From an uncultured Clostridia bacterium (GTDB lineage: Bacteria; Bacillota; Clostridia; Peptostreptococcales; Anaerovoracaceae), in the NCBI GenBank assembly GCA_934278925.1, contig CAKQWJ010000002.1:1-64000 (forward strand): 64,000 nt of DNA. Reading direction: 5' to 3'. Every line of letters begins with the position of its first letter. The first letter of the stretch is position 1. Under the pieces are notes generated by a model. It saw only the letters and a list, made by a program, of their open reading frames with translations. It ran no database searches and was not told the origin of the DNA. The translations under genes and the position numbers were made by a program. This document shows positions 55,361 to 64,000 of this stretch, piece after piece.

Positions 55361-56675
55361 ACCAATTCTAGCGGTCGTAGGACGGCCAAATGTAGGAAAA
55401 TCCACATTTTTCAACCGAATTATCGGAGAGCGAAAAGCCATTGTGGAGGACGTTCCGGGCGTTACCCGGGACCGAATTTATGCAGAGACGGAATGGAACG
55501 GACGGGAGTTCGCCATCATCGATACCGGCGGTATCGAGGCCAGCACCGACGACCCGATTCTCTCCCAGATGAGAGACCAGGCAGTGGTGGCCATGGATAT
55601 GGCGGATCTGATTCTGTTCATGGTGGACGGCAAGGAAGGTCTTACCACGGCGGACATCGAGGTGGGTGCCATCCTGCGCCGTACCGGGAAAAAAGTCATT
55701 CTCGTGGTGAATAAGATTGATAATCCGTCCAAGATGCCGGATACCATCTACGATTTCTATGAGCTGGGTCTGGGCGAGCCGATTCCGATCAGTTCGGCCA
55801 ATATGCTGAATATCGGCGACCTGCTGGATGAAATCGTTTCCGGTTTTCCGGACAAAGATTACGAAGCAGACGAGGAGAACATCAAGCTGGCCATAATCGG
55901 AAAACCGAACGTGGGCAAATCCTCTTTGGTGAACGCACTTACCAAAGAAAATCGCGTGATTGTATCCCCAATTGCCGGCACCACCAGGGATTCCATCGAT
56001 ACGCCGTTCAGCTTTGAGGGAAATGATTTTACCCTGATTGATACGGCGGGACTTCGAAGACGAAGCAAGGTGTACGACTCCATTGAGAAATTCAGCGTCA
56101 TCCGTGCCATCGCGGCCATCGAGCGCTGCGATATCTGCATCCTGATGATCGATGCCATGGAGGGCATTACGGAGCAGGACAAAAAAATCGCGGGTATTGC
56201 GCACGAGGCCGGCAAGGGCATGATGATCGTCATCAATAAATGGGACCTGGTGGAAAAGGAAACCAACACCATGCGGGACTACGAACGAAAGGTTCGTGCC
56301 GAGCTTCTGTTCGCTTCCTACGCACCGATTCTGTTCACCTCGGTTCTTCAGGGACGCCGAATCTACGACATCCTTCGAAAAGCGGCCACCATCCAGGAAA
56401 TCCGCATGAGAAGAATTACCACCGGCAAGCTGAACAACCTGATTGAGGATGCGGTGATGATGCGTCAGCCGCCGTCGGACAAGGGCAAGAGACTGAAGAT
56501 TTACTATGCGGCACAGATTGGGGTTGCGCCGCCACTGTTCTCCTTCAATATTAACTCCAGAGAACTGATGCATTTTTCCTATGCGCGTTATCTGGAAAAC
56601 AGACTGAGAGAAGCCTATGATTTCGAAGGAACATCGGTGAAATTTGTGTATAACGAGAAAAAAGGAGACAATTAA
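55353..56675 (+). CDS. der: ribosome-associated GTPase Der (EngA)
   Basis: A 440-residue double-GTPase needed for 50S subunit maturation. Two G domains: GRPNVGKST near residue 9 and GKPNVGKSS near 185, each with DTGG/DTAG and NKxD motifs, then a KH-like C-terminal domain. The ATG 55353 (GGAGGA upstream) lies inside the end of ftsY; the frame further upstream is ftsY sequence and not part of Der. plsY follows after 2 nt. Confidence 0.97.
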   Translation: MSKPILAVVGRPNVGKSTFFNRIIGERKAIVEDVPGVTRDRIYAETEWNGREFAIIDTGGIEASTDDPILSQMRDQAVVAMDMADLILFMVDGKEGLTTADIEVGAILRRTGKKVILVVNKIDNPSKMPDTIYDFYELGLGEPIPISSANMLNIGDLLDEIVSGFPDKDYEADEENIKLAIIGKPNVGKSSLVNALTKENRVIVSPIAGTTRDSIDTPFSFEGNDFTLIDTAGLRRRSKVYDSIEKFSVIRAIAAIERCDICILMIDAMEGITEQDKKIAGIAHEAGKGMMIVINKWDLVEKETNTMRDYERKVRAELLFASYAPILFTSVLQGRRIYDILRKAATIQEIRMRRITTGKLNNLIEDAVMMRQPPSDKGKRLKIYYAAQIGVAPPLFSFNINSRELMHFSYARYLENRLREAYDFEGTSVKFVYNEKKGDN

Positions 56676-56677
56676 GG

Positions 56678-57997
56678 ATGCCTTTACAATTTAAAATCAT
56701 TATTGTTGCGATAGTATCGTATTTTCTGGGGAATATCTCCCCGGCCATCTTGGTGGGCCGACTTCACGGAATCGATATCCGGAAAGAGGGCAGCGGAAAC
56801 GCGGGAACCACCAACGTGCTTCGGGTGCTGGGGGTAAAAGCAGCGGTGGCGACTTTGGCCATTGACGTGCTGAAGGGATATGTTGCAGTGCGCATCGGTC
56901 TGAATTACGGAGATATTGGGGCCATGATTGCATTCATCTGCGTGGTGTACGGTCATATTTTTCCGGCCCTCTACAAATTCAAGGGCGGAAAAGGGGTGGC
57001 CACATCCCTGGGTGCGGCACTGGCTCTGGATTGGCCCAGCGCCTTTGCACTGATTCTGATTGCGATTGCGGTAACCGCACTGAGCCGGAAGATGTCCCTG
57101 GGATCCATCACGGCGGCGGTATCCTATCCGTTCTTAATTGAATACTACTACTCTTCGGTGCTCCCGATGGCCATCGTATTGGCGGTCACGGTAATCGTAA
57201 TGCACCGATCCAATATTCAGCGCCTGATTCGCAAGGAGGAACCGTCTCTGAGCTTCGGCGGTAAAAACAAAAAGGAAGATGCGGAGGCGTCCGAGGAGAA
57301 AACGGATGCTTCGGAAGCATCGGATGCTTTCGAAAAAGCGGAGGAGCCGAGCCCGCAGCCGGTCGTTTTCGAAAACAGCTGCGAAGGAAAGCTGGAAGCG
57401 GTTCCGGAGGAGAATCCGGAAGAAGAAGCTCCGGAAGAACCGATGGATTACTTCAGTGAGGTGACGATTCCGAAGATGCGGGAAAGCGACCGGAAGCGGA
57501 TTGCGGTAATCGGCGAAACGCCTCTGGCTCTGGCCTTGGCCAACCGTCTTCTGTATCAGGCACACAACGTGGTGTTCTACGTTCGGAATAAGGAAGAAAT
57601 GCATCACCTGACGGATACCCGTCATTCGGATTTACTGCCGGACGTCCTGTTGTGCAAACGGCTTCGTTTTACGGCGAACGCAAAAACGGCGGTTCACAAC
57701 CGCAGTTGCATCGTAATGGATCCGGCGGACGAAGCGACTTGGAAGAAGTGCGTGAAGCTGCTGGCCAAAACCGAACCGACCGTCGTCCTGGTGCTGGGCA
57801 ATGCAGCGGAGGAGATTCCGGAAGAGCTGAAGGCCCATCGAATCGTATACCTGGAGAAGCCGGAGACGGTGAATGCCTTGACCCACAATGAGGATGTTAC
57901 CATGAATGCCCGGTCGAAAGACCCGGATGCGCTGAAGACCGTGGAAGAAATGCTGCGGGATGAGATATTTAGAATTAATACGATAGAAGAGGAATAA
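56678..57997 (+). CDS. plsY: PlsY acyltransferase fused to a degenerate GpsA-like domain
   Basis: A 439-residue protein about twice the usual PlsY length. Residues 1-185 are a complete glycerol-3-phosphate acyltransferase that uses acyl-phosphate from PlsX: SGNAGTTN (39-46), GHIFP (92-96), KFKGGKGVATS (100-110), with five or so membrane helices. An acidic linker (190-265) leads to a soluble domain (272-439) that resembles the NAD-binding half of GpsA. Its dinucleotide motif is degenerate: GETPLA where GxGxxG is expected. gpsA often follows plsY in such operons, so this looks like a fused, partly decayed GpsA, perhaps a sensor. The PlsY part is sure; the GpsA likeness is by eye. Confidence 0.85.
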   Translation: MPLQFKIIIVAIVSYFLGNISPAILVGRLHGIDIRKEGSGNAGTTNVLRVLGVKAAVATLAIDVLKGYVAVRIGLNYGDIGAMIAFICVVYGHIFPALYKFKGGKGVATSLGAALALDWPSAFALILIAIAVTALSRKMSLGSITAAVSYPFLIEYYYSSVLPMAIVLAVTVIVMHRSNIQRLIRKEEPSLSFGGKNKKEDAEASEEKTDASEASDAFEKAEEPSPQPVVFENSCEGKLEAVPEENPEEEAPEEPMDYFSEVTIPKMRESDRKRIAVIGETPLALALANRLLYQAHNVVFYVRNKEEMHHLTDTRHSDLLPDVLLCKRLRFTANAKTAVHNRSCIVMDPADEATWKKCVKLLAKTEPTVVLVLGNAAEEIPEELKAHRIVYLEKPETVNALTHNEDVTMNARSKDPDALKTVEEMLRDEIFRINTIEEE

Positions 57998-58002
57998 ATC
58001 TT

Positions 58003-59325
58003 TTGAGCAAGAATTATCATATTATTACCTATGGCTGCCAGATGAACGAGCACGATTCGGAGAATATCGCCGGAATGCTGGAAGCGCTGGATTACAGCCA
58101 TACCCCGAATCCGGAAGAAGCGGACGTTGTGGTGATGAATACCTGCAGCGTTCGGGAACATGCGGACAAGCGTTTCTTCGGAATGCTGGGACAATTCAAG
58201 AAGCAGAAGAAAAATAACCCGGACTTTATCATATGCATTTGCGGATGCATGCCACAGCAGCCGCATATCGTGGAGGAGATTCGAAAGAGCTTCAGCTGGG
58301 TGGATATCGTGTTCGGTACCCAGACCATTGCGGAATTTCCGAACCTGCTGCTGGAGCGGATTCGCACCGGAAAGAAGCAGTTCTCCATCATTGCCAACAA
58401 TGAAGAGATTCCGGAAGAAAAGGAATCGAAGCGGGAATTCAAGCACAAGGCTCTGGTGAATATCACCTATGGATGCAATAATTTCTGCACCTACTGCATC
58501 GTTCCGTACACCCGCGGACGGGAGAAGAGCCGCTCACTTCGTGCGGTGAAACAGGAAATCATCAACCTGGTGAACGACGGCGTGAAGGAAGTGATGCTGC
58601 TGGGACAGAACGTGAACTCCTTCCGGGATGCGGACGGGAACAACTTTGCGGCGCTGATCCGTGCCTTGGATGAGGTGGAGGGGCTGGAACGAATTCGATT
58701 CATGACCTCCCATCCGAAGGACCTTTCCGATGAGCTGATTGCCTGCTTCGGCGATTGCCGGAAACTGTGTCACAACATCCATCTCCCGGTTCAGTCCGGC
58801 AGCGATGAGGTGCTGCGGCGCATGAACCGGCATTATAACCGTGAGAGATACATGGAAATCGTGAAAAAACTTCGGGCGACCTGCCCGGACATCTCCATTT
58901 CCACGGATATCATCGTGGGATTCCCGGGAGAGACGGAAGAAGATTTCTTGGATACGCTGAGCCTGGTGCGGGAAGTGGAATATGACTCCGCCTTTACTTT
59001 CATCTACTCCCCGAGAGTGGGAACGCCGGCGGCCAAGTACGACAATCAGATTCCGGAGAACATCAAACACAATCGCTTCGACCGATTGGTGGAGGAAGTA
59101 AACCGCTGCTCGGCGAAAAAGAATTCCGAATACCTGGGCCGAATCGTTGACGTCATGGTGGACGGTCCCAGCAAGAACGATGCCGGTGCGTGGTCCGGCC
59201 GGACGGACACCTTTAAGCTGGTGAACTTCACGTCGGAAGAACCGTTGACGGAAGGACAGATGGTTTCGGTTCGCATTACGGAGACGAAGACATTTAGTCT
59301 GGACGGAGAGAAGGTGAACGCATGA
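58003..59325 (+). CDS. miaB: tRNA-2-methylthio-N6-dimethylallyladenosine synthase MiaB
   Basis: A 440-residue radical-SAM methylthiotransferase modifying A37 of tRNA. N-terminal UPF0004 domain with cysteines in TYGCQMN, NTCSVRE and CGCMPQ; radical-SAM CNNFCTYC; C-terminal TRAM domain. The NTCSVREHA and PYTRGREKSR motifs favour MiaB over MtaB or RimO. TTG start 58003 with GAGGAA upstream. It overlaps the protease gene by 4 nt (ATGA). Confidence 0.95.
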   Translation: MSKNYHIITYGCQMNEHDSENIAGMLEALDYSHTPNPEEADVVVMNTCSVREHADKRFFGMLGQFKKQKKNNPDFIICICGCMPQQPHIVEEIRKSFSWVDIVFGTQTIAEFPNLLLERIRTGKKQFSIIANNEEIPEEKESKREFKHKALVNITYGCNNFCTYCIVPYTRGREKSRSLRAVKQEIINLVNDGVKEVMLLGQNVNSFRDADGNNFAALIRALDEVEGLERIRFMTSHPKDLSDELIACFGDCRKLCHNIHLPVQSGSDEVLRRMNRHYNRERYMEIVKKLRATCPDISISTDIIVGFPGETEEDFLDTLSLVREVEYDSAFTFIYSPRVGTPAAKYDNQIPENIKHNRFDRLVEEVNRCSAKKNSEYLGRIVDVMVDGPSKNDAGAWSGRTDTFKLVNFTSEEPLTEGQMVSVRITETKTFSLDGEKVNA

Positions 59326-60041
59326 AAAATCGTATGAAACAACTTGGAATTCTGCTGATTGTTCTGTTGATGGTAAATATCGCTCAGAACGGGCTATCCA
59401 ATCCGAAGACCTATTTCCTCAATATGCTGATTGCACTGCCGGGAATCGTCATCGGTTTATCCTTCCATGAATTCGGCCATGCTTTTATGTCCGACCGCCT
59501 GGGAGATCCGACGCCGAGAGCACAGGGCAGGGTAACTCTGAACCCGATGGCGCACTTCGACCCGGTGGGTTTTCTGGCGCTGATGTTCTGCGGGTTCGGA
59601 TGGGGCATCCCGGTGGAAATCGATCCGAGATATTATAAGCATCCGAGAAGAGATGAACTGCTGGTATCGCTGGCCGGAGTGGTGATGAATCTAATCGTCG
59701 CCATCGTATTCAGCTTCATCGTTCATTTCGTGTACATCAACGTGCCGTACGACAAGCTGTCCGACGGAACCTTGATGGGGACGCTGTTCAACATCCTCTT
59801 ACAGGTGGTTATCGTCAACGTGGTACTGATGGTATTCAACCTGATTCCGGTTCCGCCGCTGGATGGATTCGGCATCATTACGGAGATCTTCAACCTGCGG
59901 GAAAAGAGCTTTTACTACACGCTGTACAATTACGGATTCCCGATTCTCATGATTCTGCTGATCGTGGGCGTGGTGGATAAGATTCTCAATCCGATGGTAA
60001 ACGGTGTCTATGCGCTCTTGCTGCAGTACATCATTCTATAG
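59322..60041 (+). CDS. site-2 protease family (M50) intramembrane metalloprotease
   Basis: A 239-residue membrane protease. HEFGH (about 50-54) gives the zinc ligands, and NLIPVPPLDG near residue 180 supplies the third. About six hydrophobic segments. It belongs to the small YwhC-like group without PDZ or CBS domains. The substrate is unknown. Coupled to miaB by an ATGA overlap. Confidence 0.88.
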   Translation: MKNRMKQLGILLIVLLMVNIAQNGLSNPKTYFLNMLIALPGIVIGLSFHEFGHAFMSDRLGDPTPRAQGRVTLNPMAHFDPVGFLALMFCGFGWGIPVEIDPRYYKHPRRDELLVSLAGVVMNLIVAIVFSFIVHFVYINVPYDKLSDGTLMGTLFNILLQVVIVNVVLMVFNLIPVPPLDGFGIITEIFNLREKSFYYTLYNYGFPILMILLIVGVVDKILNPMVNGVYALLLQYIIL

Positions 60042-60075
60042 AAAACAGAATTTCACAGAATCTTCACAAGAATTG

Positions 60076-60102
60076 TTAGCACTCGACACAGTCGAGTGCT
60101 AA
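60076..60102 (+). promoter_or_regulatory. CIRCE element (HrcA operator) before clpB
   Basis: TTAGCACTC, nine bases, GAGTGCTAA: a perfect match to the CIRCE heat-shock operator. It puts clpB under HrcA repression. The inverted repeat followed by A3T5 may also help end the upstream transcript. Confidence 0.95.
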
Positions 60103-60185
60103 ATTTTTATTGTAAGCAAAAGGGCAGCCAATCAATCAAGGATTGTTTATATAAATGAAAACTAAATTCACGGAGGTGAAGTGGA

Positions 60186-62705
60186 ATGAAAATTGAAAAG
60201 TATACGCAGAAGATGCAGTCGGCAGTGATGGATGCACAGAACCTGGCCATGTCCTACGGAAACCAGGCCATCGAAGTGGAGCATCTGCACTACGCCATCG
60301 TCAGCGATCCGGACGGCTTGATTGCAAAGCTTCTGGAAGCGATGAACGTCAACGTCTCTTCATATAAGGAGGATTTAAAACGCAGTCTGGAGAAATTGCC
60401 AAAGGTCAGTGGCGGAGAAGTCTATCTTTCAACAAAGCTGAACAAGGTGCTGATGAATGCGGAGAACATCGCAACGGAATTCAAAGATGAATACGTAAGC
60501 GTGGAACACGCCTATCTGGCCATTCTTCGGTCCGGCGACAGCGAGACGGAACAGCTGATGCGCCGATACGGCATCAACAAGGATGAGTTTCTGAAGGCCC
60601 TTACCATGGTTCGAGGAAACCAGCGAGTAACCAACCAGAATCCGGAGGACAGCTACGATGCCCTCAACAAGTACGGTATCGATCTGGTAGAATCCGCACG
60701 GAAGGGGAAGTTGGACCCGGTAATCGGCAGAGATAAAGAAATCCGCCGGACCATCGAAATCCTGTCCAGACGGACCAAAAATAACCCGGTACTGATTGGT
60801 GAGCCGGGTGTGGGCAAAACCGCCGTTGTCGAGGGATTGGCACAGCGAATTGTGAACGGAGATGTTCCGGAGAACCTGAAGGACAAGACCATCTTCTCTC
60901 TGGATATGGGTTCTCTGATTGCCGGTGCGAAATACCGGGGTGAATTCGAGGAACGACTGAAAGCGGTTCTGAATGAAATTGACAAATCCGATGGCAAGAT
61001 TATCCTGTTCATCGATGAAATTCACAATATTGTGGGTGCCGGAAAAACGGAAGGTTCCATGGATGCCGGAAACCTGCTGAAGCCAAAGTTGGCTCGAGGC
61101 GAACTTCACTGCATCGGCGCCACCACCTTGGATGAGTACCGGAAATACATTGAGAAGGACGCGGCATTGGAACGTCGTTTCCAGAAGGTAATGGTGGACG
61201 AGCCGAGCGTAGAGGATACCATTTCCATCCTGCGTGGTCTGAAGGAAAAGTTTGAAATCCACCACGGCGTTCGAATTCAGGATAATGCCCTGATTGCCTG
61301 CGCCACCCTGTCCAACCGGTACATCAGCGATCGGTTCCTTCCGGATAAGGCCATCGACCTGATGGATGAAGCGGCAGCACGAATCCGGACCGAGATCGAC
61401 AGCATGCCGGCAGAGCTAGATACCATTTCCCGTAAAATCATGCAGCTGGAGATTGAGAAGCAGGCCTTGTCGAAGGAAGAAGATAAGGGCAGCAAGGCTC
61501 GGCTGGAAGCCATCGAAAAGGAATTGGCCGACTTACAGGCCGACAACAATGAGCTGCGGGCAAAATGGGAAAACGAGAAGCAGGGAATTCAGGGACTGAA
61601 AGCAAAGAAACAGGAACTGGAAGAACTGCGTCACGAAATCGAAACCGCAGAACGAAGCTACGATTTGGAGAAGCTGGCCAAATTGAAATACGGCGACCTT
61701 CCGGCATTAGAGAAAGAAATCGATGCGCTGAAGGAAAAGGTCAATAAGGATCAAGAGAACAAACTGCTGAAGGAGGAAGTAGGAGAGGAAGAGATTCGGG
61801 AGGTTATTTCCGACTGGACCGGTATTCCGGCTTCCCGTCTGGCAGAGACGGAGAGAGAGAAACTCTTGCACCTGAAAGACATCCTCCATCGCCGGGTCAT
61901 CGGCCAGGACGAAGGCATCAATGCGGTTACCGAAGCCATTCTTCGGGCAAGAGCCGGCTTAAAGAACGAAAACCGTCCAATCGGTTCCTTCATTTTCCTG
62001 GGACCGACCGGTGTTGGTAAAACGGAGCTGGCAAAAGCACTTTGCGAAACCCTGTTCGATACCGAAAAGAACCTGATTCGAATCGATATGTCGGAGTACA
62101 TGGAGAAGCATTCCGTGTCCCGTCTGGTAGGAGCGCCTCCGGGGTATGTCGGTTATGAAGAAGGCGGACAGCTTACGGAAGCGGTTCGGAGGAAACCGTA
62201 CAGCGTCATCCTGTTCGATGAGATTGAAAAGGCTCATCCGGATGTATTCAACCTGCTGCTGCAGCTGTTGGACGATGGCCGGCTGACGGATAACCAGGGC
62301 CGGACCGTGGACTTTAAGAACACGGTAATCATCATGACCTCCAACCTGCCGCAGGAACAGCTTCACAGCTTCTTCCGACCGGAGTTCCTGAACCGAATCG
62401 ATGATATCGTGGTCTTCCACTCCCTGACACAGGATGAGATTGAGAAGATTGTAGGTCTGACCATGAAGTCACTGGAGAAGAGATTGGCCGACCGGGATAT
62501 GAAGGTGGAGATGACGCCGGAAGCCACCCATCTGATTGCGATGGAATCCTACGACGAAGTCTACGGCGCTCGTCCGGTCAAGAGATACATCCAGAAGCAC
62601 GTTGAAAACGAGATTGCAGAACTGATTATCCGAGGCGACTTAACCGAAGGGCACACCGTTCGGGTGGATGCTGCAAATAATAAATTGAATTTTTCTGTTC
62701 AATAG
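60186..62705 (+). CDS. clpB: ATP-dependent disaggregase ClpB
   Basis: An 839-residue Hsp100 chaperone that, with DnaK, rescues aggregated proteins. N-domain (1-145), first AAA domain ([21 protein letters not shown]), middle coiled coil (about 400-525), second AAA domain ([18 protein letters not shown]). Between sensor 1 (IIMTSN) and the arginine finger ([10 protein letters not shown]) only about seven residues are present; most ClpB proteins have 20-25 more. GGAGGTGA before ATG 60186. Heat-shock control through CIRCE. Confidence 0.95.
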   Translation: MKIEKYTQKMQSAVMDAQNLAMSYGNQAIEVEHLHYAIVSDPDGLIAKLLEAMNVNVSSYKEDLKRSLEKLPKVSGGEVYLSTKLNKVLMNAENIATEFKDEYVSVEHAYLAILRSGDSETEQLMRRYGINKDEFLKALTMVRGNQRVTNQNPEDSYDALNKYGIDLVESARKGKLDPVIGRDKEIRRTIEILSRRTKNNPVLIGEPGVGKTAVVEGLAQRIVNGDVPENLKDKTIFSLDMGSLIAGAKYRGEFEERLKAVLNEIDKSDGKIILFIDEIHNIVGAGKTEGSMDAGNLLKPKLARGELHCIGATTLDEYRKYIEKDAALERRFQKVMVDEPSVEDTISILRGLKEKFEIHHGVRIQDNALIACATLSNRYISDRFLPDKAIDLMDEAAARIRTEIDSMPAELDTISRKIMQLEIEKQALSKEEDKGSKARLEAIEKELADLQADNNELRAKWENEKQGIQGLKAKKQELEELRHEIETAERSYDLEKLAKLKYGDLPALEKEIDALKEKVNKDQENKLLKEEVGEEEIREVISDWTGIPASRLAETEREKLLHLKDILHRRVIGQDEGINAVTEAILRARAGLKNENRPIGSFIFLGPTGVGKTELAKALCETLFDTEKNLIRIDMSEYMEKHSVSRLVGAPPGYVGYEEGGQLTEAVRRKPYSVILFDEIEKAHPDVFNLLLQLLDDGRLTDNQGRTVDFKNTVIIMTSNLPQEQLHSFFRPEFLNRIDDIVVFHSLTQDEIEKIVGLTMKSLEKRLADRDMKVEMTPEATHLIAMESYDEVYGARPVKRYIQKHVENEIAELIIRGDLTEGHTVRVDAANNKLNFSVQ

Positions 62706-62728
62706 TCTATAATGAAGCAGATAATGTA

Positions 62729-62766
62729 AACTGAAATAGGAGAGACATCTCCTATTTCAGTTTTTG
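62729..62766 (+). terminator. intrinsic terminator of clpB
   Basis: CTGAAATAGGAGA-GACA-TCTCCTATTTCAG, a 13-bp perfect stem, then T5. Confidence 0.95.
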
Positions 62767-62800
62767 TAGTTTAATATAAGACACAAGGTGGTTTAATAAT

Positions 62801-64000
62801 TTGAGTAAAAATAAAAGCAATTCCTTTGCCAAAAACGTTCTCATGCTGATGGTGGCACAGCTGGTCATCAAGCTTCTGGGCTTAGTGTACCGACTGGCCA
62901 TTACCAATATTCACGGTTTCGGCGATCTGGGAAACGGTTACTATTCTGCCGGATATCAGGTGTACGCTGTTCTCTTGGTATTGTCCTCCCAGGGAATCCC
63001 GGGAGCGGTCTCCAAGCTGGTGTCGGAGCGAACGGCTCTGGGTGAATACAACAACGCCCATCGGGTGTTCAAAATTTCATTGGTGGTATTCGGTGCCATT
63101 GGATTGGCGTGCTCCTTGCTCCTGTACTTCGGCGCGGATGTCATTGCCGGAAATATCATGCACGTGCCGCCGGTCGCTTATGTGCTGCGGGTATTGGCAC
63201 CGGCTATTTTCTTCGTCTGCGTATCCGCCGTTGTCCGGGGATACTTTGCGGGCTTGGGCACCATGGGGGCCAGCAGTATTTCTCAGTCCTTGGAACAGTT
63301 TTTCAACTGCGTGCTGACCATCCTGTTCGTCTATGCCACAATCGGCAGAGATGCGTACATCATGGCGGCGGCAGGAAATGTGTCCACCACGCTGGCGGTG
63401 CTGATTTCCTTCTCCTACCTGATTCACTATTATCGGAAATACATCGGGGAATACCGGATGAAATCCGACGATGTGGTGGAGACCGACCGGAAGAGCAATG
63501 GGCGCATGGCGAAGCTGATTTTCTGGACGGCGATTCCGCTGACCATCGGTTCCGTCATTTCTGTCGTAACTGCTTTTATCGATACGGTAACCGTGAGCAA
63601 CTGCATTCAGATTGCCTTTAAAGGAATCCTCAGCAGCAAACAGGCTTTGGAAGAGGAGGCGATGCGGGCGACGGGAATTCTGTCCAAGGTGGATACCCTG
63701 ACCAATCTGCCGTTGGCAGTGAATCTGTCCTTCTATTCGGCGCTGATTCCGGAAATCACCTCGCTGCTGACGAAGAAGGATTACAAGCAGGCGGCGGAGA
63801 AAATCTCCATGTCCGTCACCGTCTCCATGCTGATCATCATTCCGTGTGCGGTGGGCTTTACGGTGCTGGCGAATCCGATTCTCCATCTGCTGTATCCAAA
63901 TGCACCGGACGGGGCGCTGGTGTTCCAGCTTTCCGCTGTGACCATGATTCTGGTGGCGGTGAATCACACGCTGCAGGGATCGCTGTTCGGTCTGGGACGG
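62801..64000 (+). CDS. MVF/SpoVB-type lipid flippase, partial
   Basis: The first 400 codons of a membrane protein that runs off the window. TTG start at 62801 with AAGGTGG. Eight or more hydrophobic segments; the start (FAKNVLMLMVAQLVIKLLGLVYRLAI) and SQGIPGAVSKLVSERTALG match the MOP superfamily proteins SpoVB, YtgP and MurJ, which flip lipid-linked sugars or serve spore cortex formation. Several copies occur per clostridial genome, so the specific role cannot be set from this part. No stop codon up to the window end. Confidence 0.85.
   Translation, partial: MSKNKSNSFAKNVLMLMVAQLVIKLLGLVYRLAITNIHGFGDLGNGYYSAGYQVYAVLLVLSSQGIPGAVSKLVSERTALGEYNNAHRVFKISLVVFGAIGLACSLLLYFGADVIAGNIMHVPPVAYVLRVLAPAIFFVCVSAVVRGYFAGLGTMGASSISQSLEQFFNCVLTILFVYATIGRDAYIMAAAGNVSTTLAVLISFSYLIHYYRKYIGEYRMKSDDVVETDRKSNGRMAKLIFWTAIPLTIGSVISVVTAFIDTVTVSNCIQIAFKGILSSKQALEEEAMRATGILSKVDTLTNLPLAVNLSFYSALIPEITSLLTKKDYKQAAEKISMSVTVSMLIIIPCAVGFTVLANPILHLLYPNAPDGALVFQLSAVTMILVAVNHTLQGSLFGLGR

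Noticed and set aside
1..64000. tRNA, rRNA, CRISPR array, prophage or insertion sequence
   Set aside because: I saw no tRNA-like T-loop segments, no rRNA, no regularly spaced repeats, and no transposase or integrase gene that I could support.

Overview
The window looks like a chromosomal segment of an anaerobic, low-to-mid GC Clostridia member (Firmicutes). Signs of this are strong Shine-Dalgarno sites, frequent TTG/GTG starts, a PdxS/PdxT vitamin B6 pair with a divergent MocR regulator, the plsX-rnc-smc-ftsY and der-plsY gene orders, a CIRCE/HrcA site before clpB, an eukaryal-type IleRS and many U-tailed intrinsic terminators. I cannot name the genus from sequence alone; a Eubacteriales relative of the Anaerovoracaceae type would fit, but that is a guess.

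Layout. 1-1.1 kb is AT-rich debris: a frameshifted type I restriction specificity gene and a second broken small gene. 1.1-4.9 kb is a low-molecular-weight protein tyrosine phosphatase translationally coupled to a heterodimeric ABC exporter. 5.1-8.0 kb is a large sortase-anchored surface protein. 8.1-11.0 kb is pdxST facing a PdxR-like activator. 11.1-13.0 kb is uvrB. 13.2-16.6 kb is an argC-argJ-argD operon (reverse strand) that lacks argB. 17.0-24.5 kb holds putP, a nitroreductase, secreted proteins of unknown role, a Cys-rich C_GCAxxG_C_C protein and fba. 24.6-30.6 kb holds a thioesterase, an M18 aminopeptidase, a small membrane protein, an XRE regulator with a G11 tract in its promoter, an M20 amidohydrolase and a ferredoxin-ASKHA (RACE-type) activator. 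30.6-34.3 kb is a three-gene VWA / MoxR-AAA / LRR operon. 34.4-42.6 kb holds rpsO, pnp, DUF2207 and lemA, ppk1 and a CmpB-type membrane protein.

42.6-44.7 kb is an AT-rich defence and toxin island. It has an AbiF-like HEPN protein preceded by its own promoter and a short terminator-like structured RNA, a Fic gene that has lost its catalytic core, and a Phd/RelE-type toxin-antitoxin pair. This RNA plus HEPN unit is the most interesting system in the window.

44.8-64.0 kb is housekeeping: ileS (eukaryal type), rlmN, plsX (promoter overlapped by a 17-bp palindrome), rnc, smc, ftsY, der, a plsY fused to a degenerate GpsA-like domain, miaB, a site-2 protease, CIRCE-clpB, and the start of a SpoVB/MVF-type lipid flippase that runs off the window. 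Phospholipid synthesis (plsX, plsY), RNA processing (rnc, pnp, rlmN, miaB), chromosome condensation (smc) and protein targeting (ftsY) are grouped as in many Firmicutes.
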